A DNA stretch of 64,000 bases from Adlercreutzia equolifaciens (lineage in GTDB: Bacteria; Actinomycetota; Coriobacteriia; Coriobacteriales; Eggerthellaceae), in NCBI RefSeq assembly GCF_029076695.1, contig NZ_JARFIK010000002.1:1178001-1242000 (forward strand). Direction: 5' to 3'. Positions 10,838 to 18,589 of the stretch are shown here, piece after piece. The position numbers and the translations under genes were made by a program. Below the pieces are notes generated by a model. It was given only the letters and a program-made list of their open reading frames with translations. It made no database searches and was not told the DNA's origin. Each line of letters starts with the position of its first letter. The stretch's first letter is position 1.

Positions 10838-11105
10838 TGATTTTCTCCGCACTTTTACCACCGTTCACCGAGCATCTACATATTAGTGAACCGTTGGTTA
10901 CGCGGGGAGGCCATCGGAGAAGGCGTCCTGGATCGATTGCCCTCAGTATAGGGCTCTTTGCCGCACCCCTCCCCTTCTCCACGCTTTCTGCGGACACAAG
11001 GCGGGCGCCCGACAAGCGGGCGCCCTTGGAAGGATAACAGCCGGCAGGCTGCTTTCACTATGTACGGCCGATGAGCGTCATCGAACCGAGCCCGCAGGCT
11101 GCCTC
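10838..11105. other. intergenic region between rplU promoter and arginine transporter
   Basis: There is no gene here. A 9-bp G/C stem (GGGCGCCCG/CGGGCGCCC, 11003-11025) lies 81-103 nt past the transporter stop and could end the arcA-transporter transcript, but it lacks a T-run. A smaller GCCCT...AGGGC hairpin lies near 10940-10955. Nothing else is recognised. Confidence 0.5.
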
Positions 11106-12707
11106 TTAGGCTGCACCGGGCAGGATCATCATGGCCGCCGTCAGGATGACCATGCACACCACGCCCAGGACCACGAACAGCTTCGCGCCGAACTTGAGCC
11201 AGGTGGAGTACTCGATCTTGGCCAGGGCCAGGCCGCCCATGATAGCGCCGGAGGTAGGCGTGAACAGGTTCACGAGGCCGTTGCCGGCGGAGTAGATCAT
11301 GACCATGGTCTCAACCGAGAAGTTCAGCTGGTGAGCCAGGCCGCCCATGATCGGGATGGACACCGTGGCCATGCCCGAGGAGGACGGGATCAGGAAGGAC
11401 AGGACGATGTAGAGCAGGAAGCTCAACGGGGCGAAGATAATCGCCGACATACCGGACAAGGCGTTGGCCGCATTCTCCAGGATCCACATGTCAAGGCCGG
11501 TCTGGGCCATGAGCACGGTGATGGAGCGGGCCAGGGCGATGATGAGCACGACGGACATCATGTCAGCAGCGCCGTTGATGAAGGCCTTCACGAAGCGGCT
11601 CTCGGACACGCCGCCGATGATGCCGATGACAAGAGCCATCAGCAGGAACCAGGTGGAGGCCTCGTCGAAGTACCAACCGCCCAGAGGCACGCCGGTCAGG
11701 AAGGAAGACCAAGCGGGCTGCACGGTGACCTCGGCGGTGTCGACGCCCTCGGTACCCTCGGGCAGGGCCAGGGAGGTGTCGGTCTGCTGGTCGTAGGCAG
11801 CCACAATGTCATCGGCACCGACGGTGGTGGTAACCTCCTCAGTCACTTGGCCGGCCTCGAATACGTCCACGTTCAGGTCGGTCCAGGGGATGAAGGAGAC
11901 GATCATGATCACGAAGGTCAGAGCGAACACCACGAGGGACCACTTCTGACGAGCCGTCATCTTCGGGGTGGCGGCGGTGTCGCCGACCTTGCCCTCGTCC
12001 TCGGACTCCTCGAGACCCCACTCCTCCATCATCGACTGCTGCTCCTGCAGAGACAGGAAGGTGGAACCCTTGTCCTCCTTAACCTTCTTCGCATAGCGCA
12101 TAACGAACACGATGGAGATGGCGATGGTCACAATCCAGAGGATAGCGCCCAGGGCGATGATGGTGGCCTGGTTCACCGCGATGCCCACGCCGGACAGCGC
12201 GTCAACGGCCACGCCCACGGCGAAGGGGTTCACCGTGGAACCCAACACGCCGCAGCCAGCGCCCAGCAGGACGACGGCGGCGCCGGTGAGGCTGTCGAAG
12301 CCCGCGGCCACCATGGTGGCGGCCAGCAGCAGGTAGAACGGCACGGTTTCCTCGCACATGCCGTAGGTGGTACCACCGATGGAGAAGATGATCATCAGAA
12401 TGGGAATAAGGATGAGCTCATTGCCCTTCAGCTTGTGCACCAAAGCGGCAATACCAGCATCCAGTGCGCCCGTCTCGGTAATGATTCCGAGGAAACCACC
12501 AAGAATCATTACGAACAAGCAGACGCCGATGGCGTCCTGGAAACCGAACACCGGCGCGGTCAGCACGCCGGAAAGGGTAGCGCCCTCGATGCCCTCGACA
12601 CCAGCCAGCGACATGATGACGGTGATCAGAGCCAGCACCACCAGGATAATAAGAAGGATGGTAAACGAAGAGAGGCTTGCGCGCTTTTTCTTTTTCGTCT
12701 CTGCCAT
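11106..12707 (-). CDS. YfcC-family (DcuC-like) membrane transporter, probable arginine/ornithine exchanger
   Basis: 533 residues with about a dozen hydrophobic segments. The protein belongs to the C4-dicarboxylate anaerobic carrier/YfcC family: GGFLGIITETGALDAGI, GGTTYGMCEETVPFYLLL and the C-terminal FLIPSSSGMATVSIPIMGGLA followed by GLVNLFTPTSGAIMGGLALA are typical. A charged cytoplasmic loop (KEDKGSTFLSLQEQQSMMEEWGLEES region, about 210-245) splits the two halves. It lies 77 bases after arcA. YfcC/ArcD2-type carriers are often encoded beside the arginine deiminase pathway and exchange arginine for ornithine, so that role is inferred from context; the substrate cannot be read from the sequence. 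Confidence 0.85.
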   Translation of the reverse strand: MAETKKKKRASLSSFTILLIILVVLALITVIMSLAGVEGIEGATLSGVLTAPVFGFQDAIGVCLFVMILGGFLGIITETGALDAGIAALVHKLKGNELILIPILMIIFSIGGTTYGMCEETVPFYLLLAATMVAAGFDSLTGAAVVLLGAGCGVLGSTVNPFAVGVAVDALSGVGIAVNQATIIALGAILWIVTIAISIVFVMRYAKKVKEDKGSTFLSLQEQQSMMEEWGLEESEDEGKVGDTAATPKMTARQKWSLVVFALTFVIMIVSFIPWTDLNVDVFEAGQVTEEVTTTVGADDIVAAYDQQTDTSLALPEGTEGVDTAEVTVQPAWSSFLTGVPLGGWYFDEASTWFLLMALVIGIIGGVSESRFVKAFINGAADMMSVVLIIALARSITVLMAQTGLDMWILENAANALSGMSAIIFAPLSFLLYIVLSFLIPSSSGMATVSIPIMGGLAHQLNFSVETMVMIYSAGNGLVNLFTPTSGAIMGGLALAKIEYSTWLKFGAKLFVVLGVVCMVILTAAMMILPGAA

Positions 12708-12783
12708 GAGAGGTTCTCCTTAATGGGAGGGGCGGCTAGCCGGGATGCGCCAGCCGCCCAGATTCGTTCGAACTACGCGATTC

Positions 12784-14007
12784 TTACAGAGCCTCGCGCC
12801 AGGCCGGCATGGACATGCAGCGCGGGCCGCCGCGGCCGCGGGAGAGCTCGGCGGAGGGCATGACCAGGCAGTTGATGCCGTTCTTGTACAGCACGTCGTT
12901 GGTGACGTTGTTGCGCTGGTACACCACGACGGTGCCGGGGCGCACGCACAGCGTGTTCGAGCCGTCGTTCCACTGCTCGCGCTCGGCCGCGATGCGGTCG
13001 CCGCCGCCGCAGGGGATCAGCGTGACCTTCTCGCCGACGTACTCGGAGAGCACGGACTCCAGGTCCTCGTTGCGCTCGCGGATCTTGGTGCCGCCCTTGC
13101 CGTCCGGAGTGATCTCGAACACGGTCAGCGGGCCCATGATGCCGGGGTGGATGGTGAACTTGTCGCGGTCGATCTGGGTGAACACCGTGTCCAGGTGCAT
13201 GAAGGCGCGGGACACCGGGATGTTGAAGGCCAGGATGGTGTCGATGGTGCTGGTCTCGTCGTTGAAGACGTTGTGGGCCAGCTGATCGATGGCGTCGGGC
13301 TCGGTGCGCTGGGAGATGCCGATGGCCAGCACGTGCTCGTTGATGTTCAGCACGTCGCCGCCCTCAATGTGGAACGTGTAGTCGCGGTGGTAGTACTGCG
13401 GCACGTCCTTGAAGTCAGGATGATAGTTGAAGATGTAGTCGCCGTAGATGGTCTCGCGGTTACGCGTCTGGCTGTACATGCGGTTGATGCCCACGCCGTT
13501 GCCGATCATGTTGAAGGGGTCACGGGTGAAGTACAGGTTGGGCATAGGGGCGCAGACCAGCTTCGTGCGGTCGGACACCATGTCCACCAGCAGGTGGGTG
13601 TCCTTCTGGGGCAGCTCCTGCAGGTTGATGCCGGCCATGGTCTTCATGACCATGTCCTTGGTGCCCGCGTAGTTGGAGTTGATGTAGTCCTTGATGATGT
13701 CTGTGTAGGTATCGGTGCGGATGCCCGCCTCGTAGATCCACTGAGAGAGGAACTTCTCACGCAGGGACGGATCGGTATCCAGGGCCTCGGCCATGAGGTC
13801 CTCGAGGTACACGACCTCGACGCCCTCGCCACGCAGGATGTTGGCGAACGCGTCGTGCTCCTCCTGGGCCACAGGCAGGAACGGGATGTCGTCGAACAGC
13901 AGCTCCTCGAGCGTGTTCGGAGTGAGGTTCAGCAGCTCGTCTCCAGGACGGTGAAGGATGACCTTCTTGAGATTGCCGATCTCGCTCTTGACGTTTACAC
14001 CTTGCAT
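12784..14007 (-). CDS. arcA: arginine deiminase
   Basis: 407 residues, the normal length. ArcA hydrolyses arginine to citrulline and ammonia, the first step of the energy-yielding ADI pathway. Guanidinium-binding and catalytic segments are present: FTRDPF, HIEGGDVL (catalytic His/Glu/Asp) and the nucleophile Cys397 in GGPRCMSMP. The start MQGVNVKSEIG at 14007 follows GGAG by six bases. Longer in-frame starts reach back to 14106 without support. No ornithine carbamoyltransferase or carbamate kinase gene occurs in the window, so the pathway must be completed elsewhere. A membrane LuxR regulator is divergent. Confidence 0.97.
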   Translation of the reverse strand: MQGVNVKSEIGNLKKVILHRPGDELLNLTPNTLEELLFDDIPFLPVAQEEHDAFANILRGEGVEVVYLEDLMAEALDTDPSLREKFLSQWIYEAGIRTDTYTDIIKDYINSNYAGTKDMVMKTMAGINLQELPQKDTHLLVDMVSDRTKLVCAPMPNLYFTRDPFNMIGNGVGINRMYSQTRNRETIYGDYIFNYHPDFKDVPQYYHRDYTFHIEGGDVLNINEHVLAIGISQRTEPDAIDQLAHNVFNDETSTIDTILAFNIPVSRAFMHLDTVFTQIDRDKFTIHPGIMGPLTVFEITPDGKGGTKIRERNEDLESVLSEYVGEKVTLIPCGGGDRIAAEREQWNDGSNTLCVRPGTVVVYQRNNVTNDVLYKNGINCLVMPSAELSRGRGGPRCMSMPAWREAL

Positions 14008-14487
14008 CTGACTCTCCGATCTGGCGCTTGGGGCGCCTCTCGTTGCCGGCTGTCGCGGCTTCCATCCGCGACCCACCGCCCAAAGGCGATGGCTTGATGA
14101 ATTCAATGTGCAGGAAATATGAAATCGGCGAAAGGTCTAAACAAGGTTTAGGAGGTTATTGGGTAGCAAAATCAAATTTATTTATTCCCTACACCCTTCA
14201 TAAACCGCAGATCAAACGTAGGTTTTTGATGAATCAGCAATTGACGAAATGTCACCTCTTTGAGCACTGTTACCTTCTCGTAATAGTATTTGCTCGATTA
14301 TTTTGTTGATCGAAGGGCACTTTCTGCTCCCTTGCATGCAAAGGCGTCTCCGCTCATCAAAAACCGTCATGACTGCGGACGAAAACGAGTCGTTCTCTTG
14401 AGCAATGCCCCCAGGTAACTGCTTTTGGCTGGGATATAATGAGAATGTTGCGCATAGAGAGCTGTGGCTGGCTGAAAAGAGGGATCT
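14008..14487. promoter_or_regulatory. 480-base divergent control region, arcA / LuxR regulator
   Basis: This A/T-richer stretch separates arcA (minus) from the LuxR gene (plus). On the minus strand TTGTTT (14139-14144), 17 bases and CATATT (14116-14121) could be the arcA promoter. On the plus strand a perfect TATAAT (14435-14440) lies 47 bases before the LuxR ATG without a good -35, as expected for an activated promoter. No convincing gene or long palindrome was seen in the rest. Confidence 0.5.
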
Positions 14488-15453
14488 ATGGGGTTGGCGA
14501 TCTTCTACGAGACGCTATTCGTCATCTTGGTGTCCGTACTGACGGCAGCTGTTTGCCTGTCGTCCTATCTGGTTACCCGGCGCAAAACCATGCTCTACGC
14601 CTGCTTCGCCTTCCTCTTCTACTTTCTTGACGTGGTGTCCATCCTTCAGGACGATTACGCCACGCGTACCTTAGGCCCCGATCTGTCTCCCGAGTATTTC
14701 TTCGTCCGCTCCATCTACACCCTGCTCACGGGGGCGGGCTTTCTCGGGTCATTCTGGCTTATGGTGTGCTCTTACGTGGGCGAGAACCGCAAGTCGGTGC
14801 GTTATGCGCCCATTATCGCCTTTGTTGTTGCCTCGTTTGTGCTTCTTGCCATTTCGGGCGATAGCAAGATCCTGCGCTTCTGCTACTACAGCTGCCGCGC
14901 CCTCTTCATGTTCTGGATTCTCATGTACGGTGGCATCCAATATCTGAAGACTCACGACGCCGTCGAGCGGCAACGACTCGGCCGCTATCGCCTCCAATGC
15001 GTCGCTCTGGGACTCCTTGGGCTACTCATGGTATCCGAGGACGTGCTGTTCTTCCTTATTCTCTCCACCGACATTATCCAGATCGGCCCGATCACGCTTT
15101 CCGCCGAGCGCAACTACTTCGAGAACCTGCTCATGGTGTGCTGCGCTTTGATGGTAGGGCATTTCGCCTGGAAGCAGCTGGACATCCACTCGAGCAAGTC
15201 CCCGGTAGTGGACGACACGCAACGCTACCGCCAAACCGTTGAAGACCTGCTGGTCTATGCCAATCGGCACCAGCTGACGGCCCGCGAGCGCGAGGTGCTC
15301 GATTTCATTCTGCGCGACTTGGACAACCAGAATATCGCCTCGTCCATGTCCTTGGCACCGTCCACGGTGAAGGTGCACGTTCACAACATCCTGCAAAAGA
15401 CAGGCAAGGCCAACCGCCAAGAGCTCATCCAAGACTTCTGGAAAACGGTCTAA
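14488..15453 (+). CDS. LuxR-family regulator with multi-helix membrane sensor domain
   Basis: 321 residues. The first 230 contain about seven hydrophobic segments (beginning MGLAIFYETLFVILVSVLTA), forming a membrane domain. After a short linker, residues 258-316 form a LuxR helix-turn-helix (LTAREREVLDFI...NIASSMSLAPSTVKVHVHNILQKTGKANRQEL). No receiver domain is present, so the membrane part presumably senses the signal directly. Membrane-anchored LuxR proteins of this layout are abundant in Eggerthellaceae, usually beside the genes they control. Here the divergent arcA and its transporter are the likely targets, which is inference. AGAGGGA precedes the ATG. Confidence 0.85.
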   Translation: MGLAIFYETLFVILVSVLTAAVCLSSYLVTRRKTMLYACFAFLFYFLDVVSILQDDYATRTLGPDLSPEYFFVRSIYTLLTGAGFLGSFWLMVCSYVGENRKSVRYAPIIAFVVASFVLLAISGDSKILRFCYYSCRALFMFWILMYGGIQYLKTHDAVERQRLGRYRLQCVALGLLGLLMVSEDVLFFLILSTDIIQIGPITLSAERNYFENLLMVCCALMVGHFAWKQLDIHSSKSPVVDDTQRYRQTVEDLLVYANRHQLTAREREVLDFILRDLDNQNIASSMSLAPSTVKVHVHNILQKTGKANRQELIQDFWKTV

Positions 15454-15473
15454 GGAGCTCTGCCCCACTCCAC

Positions 15474-15679
15474 GCCCCGGCCGGCCCCGAGGGGGTCTGC
15501 GGGGGTGTCTGAGCGCCCCGCGGAGAACGCGATTTCTAAGAAACAGATTCCACTTCGCCAGCACCGATGCCGGGATAGTACCGACTTGTGGGCATCATTT
15601 TCTCTGTTTCCTTAATCGCGTTCGCAGCGGGATAAAGCGCGAAGTCTCCCCCGCAGACCCCCTCGGGGCCGGCCGGGGC
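15474..15679 (-). repeat. long-hairpin repeat element, copy 2
   Basis: A perfect 32-bp inverted repeat (15474-15505 and 15648-15679; outer end GCCCCGGCCGGCCCC) encloses a core homologous to copy 1 in the opposite orientation. GATGCCCACAAGTCGGTAC recurs exactly on the minus strand at 15578-15596. The inner stem is kept by compensatory changes: GAAACAGA (15610-15603, minus strand) pairs with TCTGTTTC (15547-15540), where copy 1 has GAAATAGC and GCTATTTC. The flanking arms share no sequence with those of copy 1. It fills the space between the convergent LuxR and polA genes and begins 20 bases after the LuxR stop. Confidence 0.85.
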
Positions 15680-15699
15680 AGAACGAGTCACAGGTAGGC

Positions 15700-18327
15700 T
15701 TAGTGCGCTTCGGCCCAGGTTTCTGCCCAGTTGACGTCGACGAGCAAGGGCACCTTCAGATCCACCACGTTCTCCATGATCTCGCGTACCATGGCCGCCA
15801 AGGCCTCCACCTCTGAGGGAGGCACTGAGAAGTCCAGTTCGTCGTGCACCTGGATCATCAGCTGCGCGGCAAAGCCCTCGGCCTTCAGGCGACGCTGCAC
15901 CTCGTTCATGGCAATCTTGATGATATCGGCCGCTGAGCCCTGCATGGGATGGTTCATGGCCGTGCGCTCGCCGAAGGCCCGCTGCTGGCCGTTAGAGCTT
16001 TTCAGCTCGGGAATATGGCGCTTACGACCGAACATGGTCTCGGCGTAGCCCGCTTCTTTGGCATCGGCCACCGTCTGATCCAGATAGCTGCGCACACCGG
16101 GGTACACCTCGAAGTAGCGATCGATCATGTCGCGGGCCTCGGCCAGCGGAATATCGAGCGACTGGGACAAGCCGAAGGCCTGCTGGCCATAGACAATGCC
16201 GAAGTTCACGGCCTTGGCGCGGCTGCGCATTTCCGTGGTAACCAGTTCAGGATCCACCCCAAACACGCGGGCTGCCGTAGACGAGTGGAGGTCGGCGCCC
16301 GAATTGAAGGCGGCCACCAAATGCTCGTCGCCGGACAAGTGGGCCAAGAGGCGCAGCTCAATCTGCGAGTAGTCGGCCGACAGGAACAGATCCCCCTCGT
16401 TCAGGCCGATGAAGCACTGGCGAATCTTGCGCCCGAACTCGGTGCGCACGGGAATGTTCTGCAAATTGGGGTCGGACGAGGACAGGCGCCCCGTGGTCGT
16501 GACTGTCTCGTTGAACTGGGTGTGAACGCGGCCGTCCTGAGCCCGCATGCCGGGCAGCTGATCGATGTAGGTAGCCTTGATCTTGGCGAACTCGCGATAG
16601 CGCAGGATAAGATCGGGCAGCGGATGGAGCGAGGACAGCTCGCTGAGCACCTTGGCATCGGTGGAATATCCGCGCTGCGTCTTTTTCACGGGCGGCAGCT
16701 CGAGCACTTCGAACAGAATATGTGCCAGCTGCTTGGGCGATCCCAGGTTGAAGGGCTCGCCGGCCAGTTCGTGAATCTGACTGGTCAGTTCGTCCAGCTC
16801 AACTTGGGCCGTGCGTCCCAGCTCTTCAAGGCGCTCCACGTTCAAAGCGGCCCCCGTGCGCTCCATGACCGCCAGCACACCCACCAACGGCAAGTCGATG
16901 TCGCGGTAAGGCGCCAGGGTTTTGTCGTCCTCAAGGGCCTTTTCCAGCAGCGGCTTGAGCATGCGCGCCGCCGCAGCCTGCACCAAGGCGCGGCCCCGAT
17001 CGTCCTTGGTCTCGGGCAGTGCCGCATTGCAGTAGGTCTCAAGCAGCGAATCGTAGGTGTAGGCGCTGGTGGACGAGTTGAGGACGTAGCCTGCTACCCC
17101 CAGATCGAAGCTGTCCATAGCCAGTACATCGTCGTCGCTCACCAAAGCCTCCTGAGCCGTGTCGGCGGGATACACGCGATGCACCTCGTGTTTCACGTCC
17201 AGAGCGCAGAAGGCACCCTCGCGCACCAACTGGGCGAAGAGCGCCAACGCCTCAGCCCCTTCAGCCACCACAAGCGCTTTCTCCGTGGCAAAGGCGGCCT
17301 GAGCGCCCTCGTCGAACAGCGACACCTGCTCGGGATCGACGAAGGAGACGCCCACTCGCTCGCCCGCGGCGCAGGCACGGGCAATCTCGGCGACGCCCTC
17401 CTCGCCTTCCAGCACCGGCTCCAACTTGAACGACACCTCGTTGGCCGTGGGCTTCGCGTCGATCATACGCAGCACCCGGGCCAAGGGGCTCATCAGTTGG
17501 TACTTGCCGAAGGCCTCCTCCACATCAGCCGCATCGAAGGAGGGGAAGGAAACGGATTCCAAGTCGAGGGAGAAATCAAGGTCGCGCACGATGGTGGCAA
17601 TCTCGCGGGACAGGAACGCCATGTCGCGGTTGTTCTCCAGGTTCTCCTTCTGCTTGCCCTTTAGCGAATCAATGGCCTCGTAGATGCCCTCGATGGAACC
17701 GTACTGCTGCAGCAGTTTCGTGGCCGTCTTGGGGCCAATGCCGGGAACGCCGGGGATATTGTCGGCGCTGTCCCCCATCAGCCCCAGATAGTCGGTGAAC
17801 TGCGCGGGCTCGATGCCGTAGCGCTCCATCACCTCCTCGGGGCCGTTGATGGTGACATCGGAAATGCCCTTCTTGGTAGTGACGATGCGCGTTAGATCGC
17901 TGGCCAGCTGATAGGCGTCCTTGTCGCCGGTCACCAACAGCGTCTCGTAGCCCAGGGCCTCGTCGCGCGCGGCCACGGTGCCCAGAATGTCATCGCCCTC
18001 CCAGCCGGGGATCTTCACCACGGGAATGGCCATGGCCTCCAGCAGTTCTTCCATAACGGGGAACTGCACGCGCAGCTCCTCGTCCATGGGGGGCCGCTGC
18101 GCCTTGTACTGCTCCATGGCCTCAATGCGATGCACCGGCTTGCCGGCATCGAAGGCGCACACCACGGCATCGGGCTCGGCCATCTCGATGAACTTGCACA
18201 GCATGGACAAGAAACCGAACACGGCGTTGGTAGGCGTGCCGTCCTTGGCGGTCATGGGCGTCTGCACGGCGTGATAGGCGCGATGCATCAGCGAGTTGCC
18301 ATCGATGACAGCTATTTTCTTCGACAT
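15700..18327 (-). CDS. polA: DNA polymerase I
   Basis: 875 residues. PolA fills gaps and removes RNA primers. The N-terminal 5'-3' exonuclease domain (to about 290) starts KKIAVIDGNSLMHRAYHAV and contains GDSADNIPGVPGIGPKTATKLLQ. The C-terminal polymerase has motif A DYSQIELRLLAHLSGD, motif B RSRAKAVNFGIVYG and motif C QVHDELDF. The middle domain lacks the DxE exonuclease I motif (the region reads VSFVDPEQVSLF), so 3'-5' proofreading is probably lost, as in Bacillus and Thermus enzymes. MSKKIAV at 18327 has AAGGGA upstream; the extra 22 codons before it do not. Confidence 0.96.
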   Translation of the reverse strand: MSKKIAVIDGNSLMHRAYHAVQTPMTAKDGTPTNAVFGFLSMLCKFIEMAEPDAVVCAFDAGKPVHRIEAMEQYKAQRPPMDEELRVQFPVMEELLEAMAIPVVKIPGWEGDDILGTVAARDEALGYETLLVTGDKDAYQLASDLTRIVTTKKGISDVTINGPEEVMERYGIEPAQFTDYLGLMGDSADNIPGVPGIGPKTATKLLQQYGSIEGIYEAIDSLKGKQKENLENNRDMAFLSREIATIVRDLDFSLDLESVSFPSFDAADVEEAFGKYQLMSPLARVLRMIDAKPTANEVSFKLEPVLEGEEGVAEIARACAAGERVGVSFVDPEQVSLFDEGAQAAFATEKALVVAEGAEALALFAQLVREGAFCALDVKHEVHRVYPADTAQEALVSDDDVLAMDSFDLGVAGYVLNSSTSAYTYDSLLETYCNAALPETKDDRGRALVQAAAARMLKPLLEKALEDDKTLAPYRDIDLPLVGVLAVMERTGAALNVERLEELGRTAQVELDELTSQIHELAGEPFNLGSPKQLAHILFEVLELPPVKKTQRGYSTDAKVLSELSSLHPLPDLILRYREFAKIKATYIDQLPGMRAQDGRVHTQFNETVTTTGRLSSSDPNLQNIPVRTEFGRKIRQCFIGLNEGDLFLSADYSQIELRLLAHLSGDEHLVAAFNSGADLHSSTAARVFGVDPELVTTEMRSRAKAVNFGIVYGQQAFGLSQSLDIPLAEARDMIDRYFEVYPGVRSYLDQTVADAKEAGYAETMFGRKRHIPELKSSNGQQRAFGERTAMNHPMQGSAADIIKIAMNEVQRRLKAEGFAAQLMIQVHDELDFSVPPSEVEALAAMVREIMENVVDLKVPLLVDVNWAETWAEAH

Positions 18328-18537
18328 GGGAATCCCTTCCATGGGTGAATCGCGGTAACTGAAGATGAATTCTACACCACCCCGGGGAGCCATTGTTCTT
18401 TGTGCGGGAGATCACCACGGACCCGGCCGCTCTCAAAACGCCGCGGTCTCGCGGCACCCCAAAGCGGGCCTCGCCACGCCTTCGTCCCTTCCTGCCAGCC
18501 ACAAGGACAGCCATCCCCGGCGAGACTGCCGAGACGC

Positions 18538-18566
18538 AAAAAAGGGCCGGTCCTTTGACCGGCCCC
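18538..18566 (-). terminator. terminator of the flavoprotein gene
   Basis: A perfect 9-bp stem (GGGCCGGTC/GACCGGCCC) with a 4-nt loop is followed on the minus strand by seven T residues, 24 nt after the stop codon at 18590. Confidence 0.92.
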
Positions 18567-18589
18567 ATGCTTGTTGCTCCAATGCGAGC

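Noticed and set aside
14028-14309. 93-codon plus-strand frame upstream of the LuxR gene
   Set aside because: It begins inside arcA in antisense and covers the divergent promoter region, with no ribosome-binding site or similarity.
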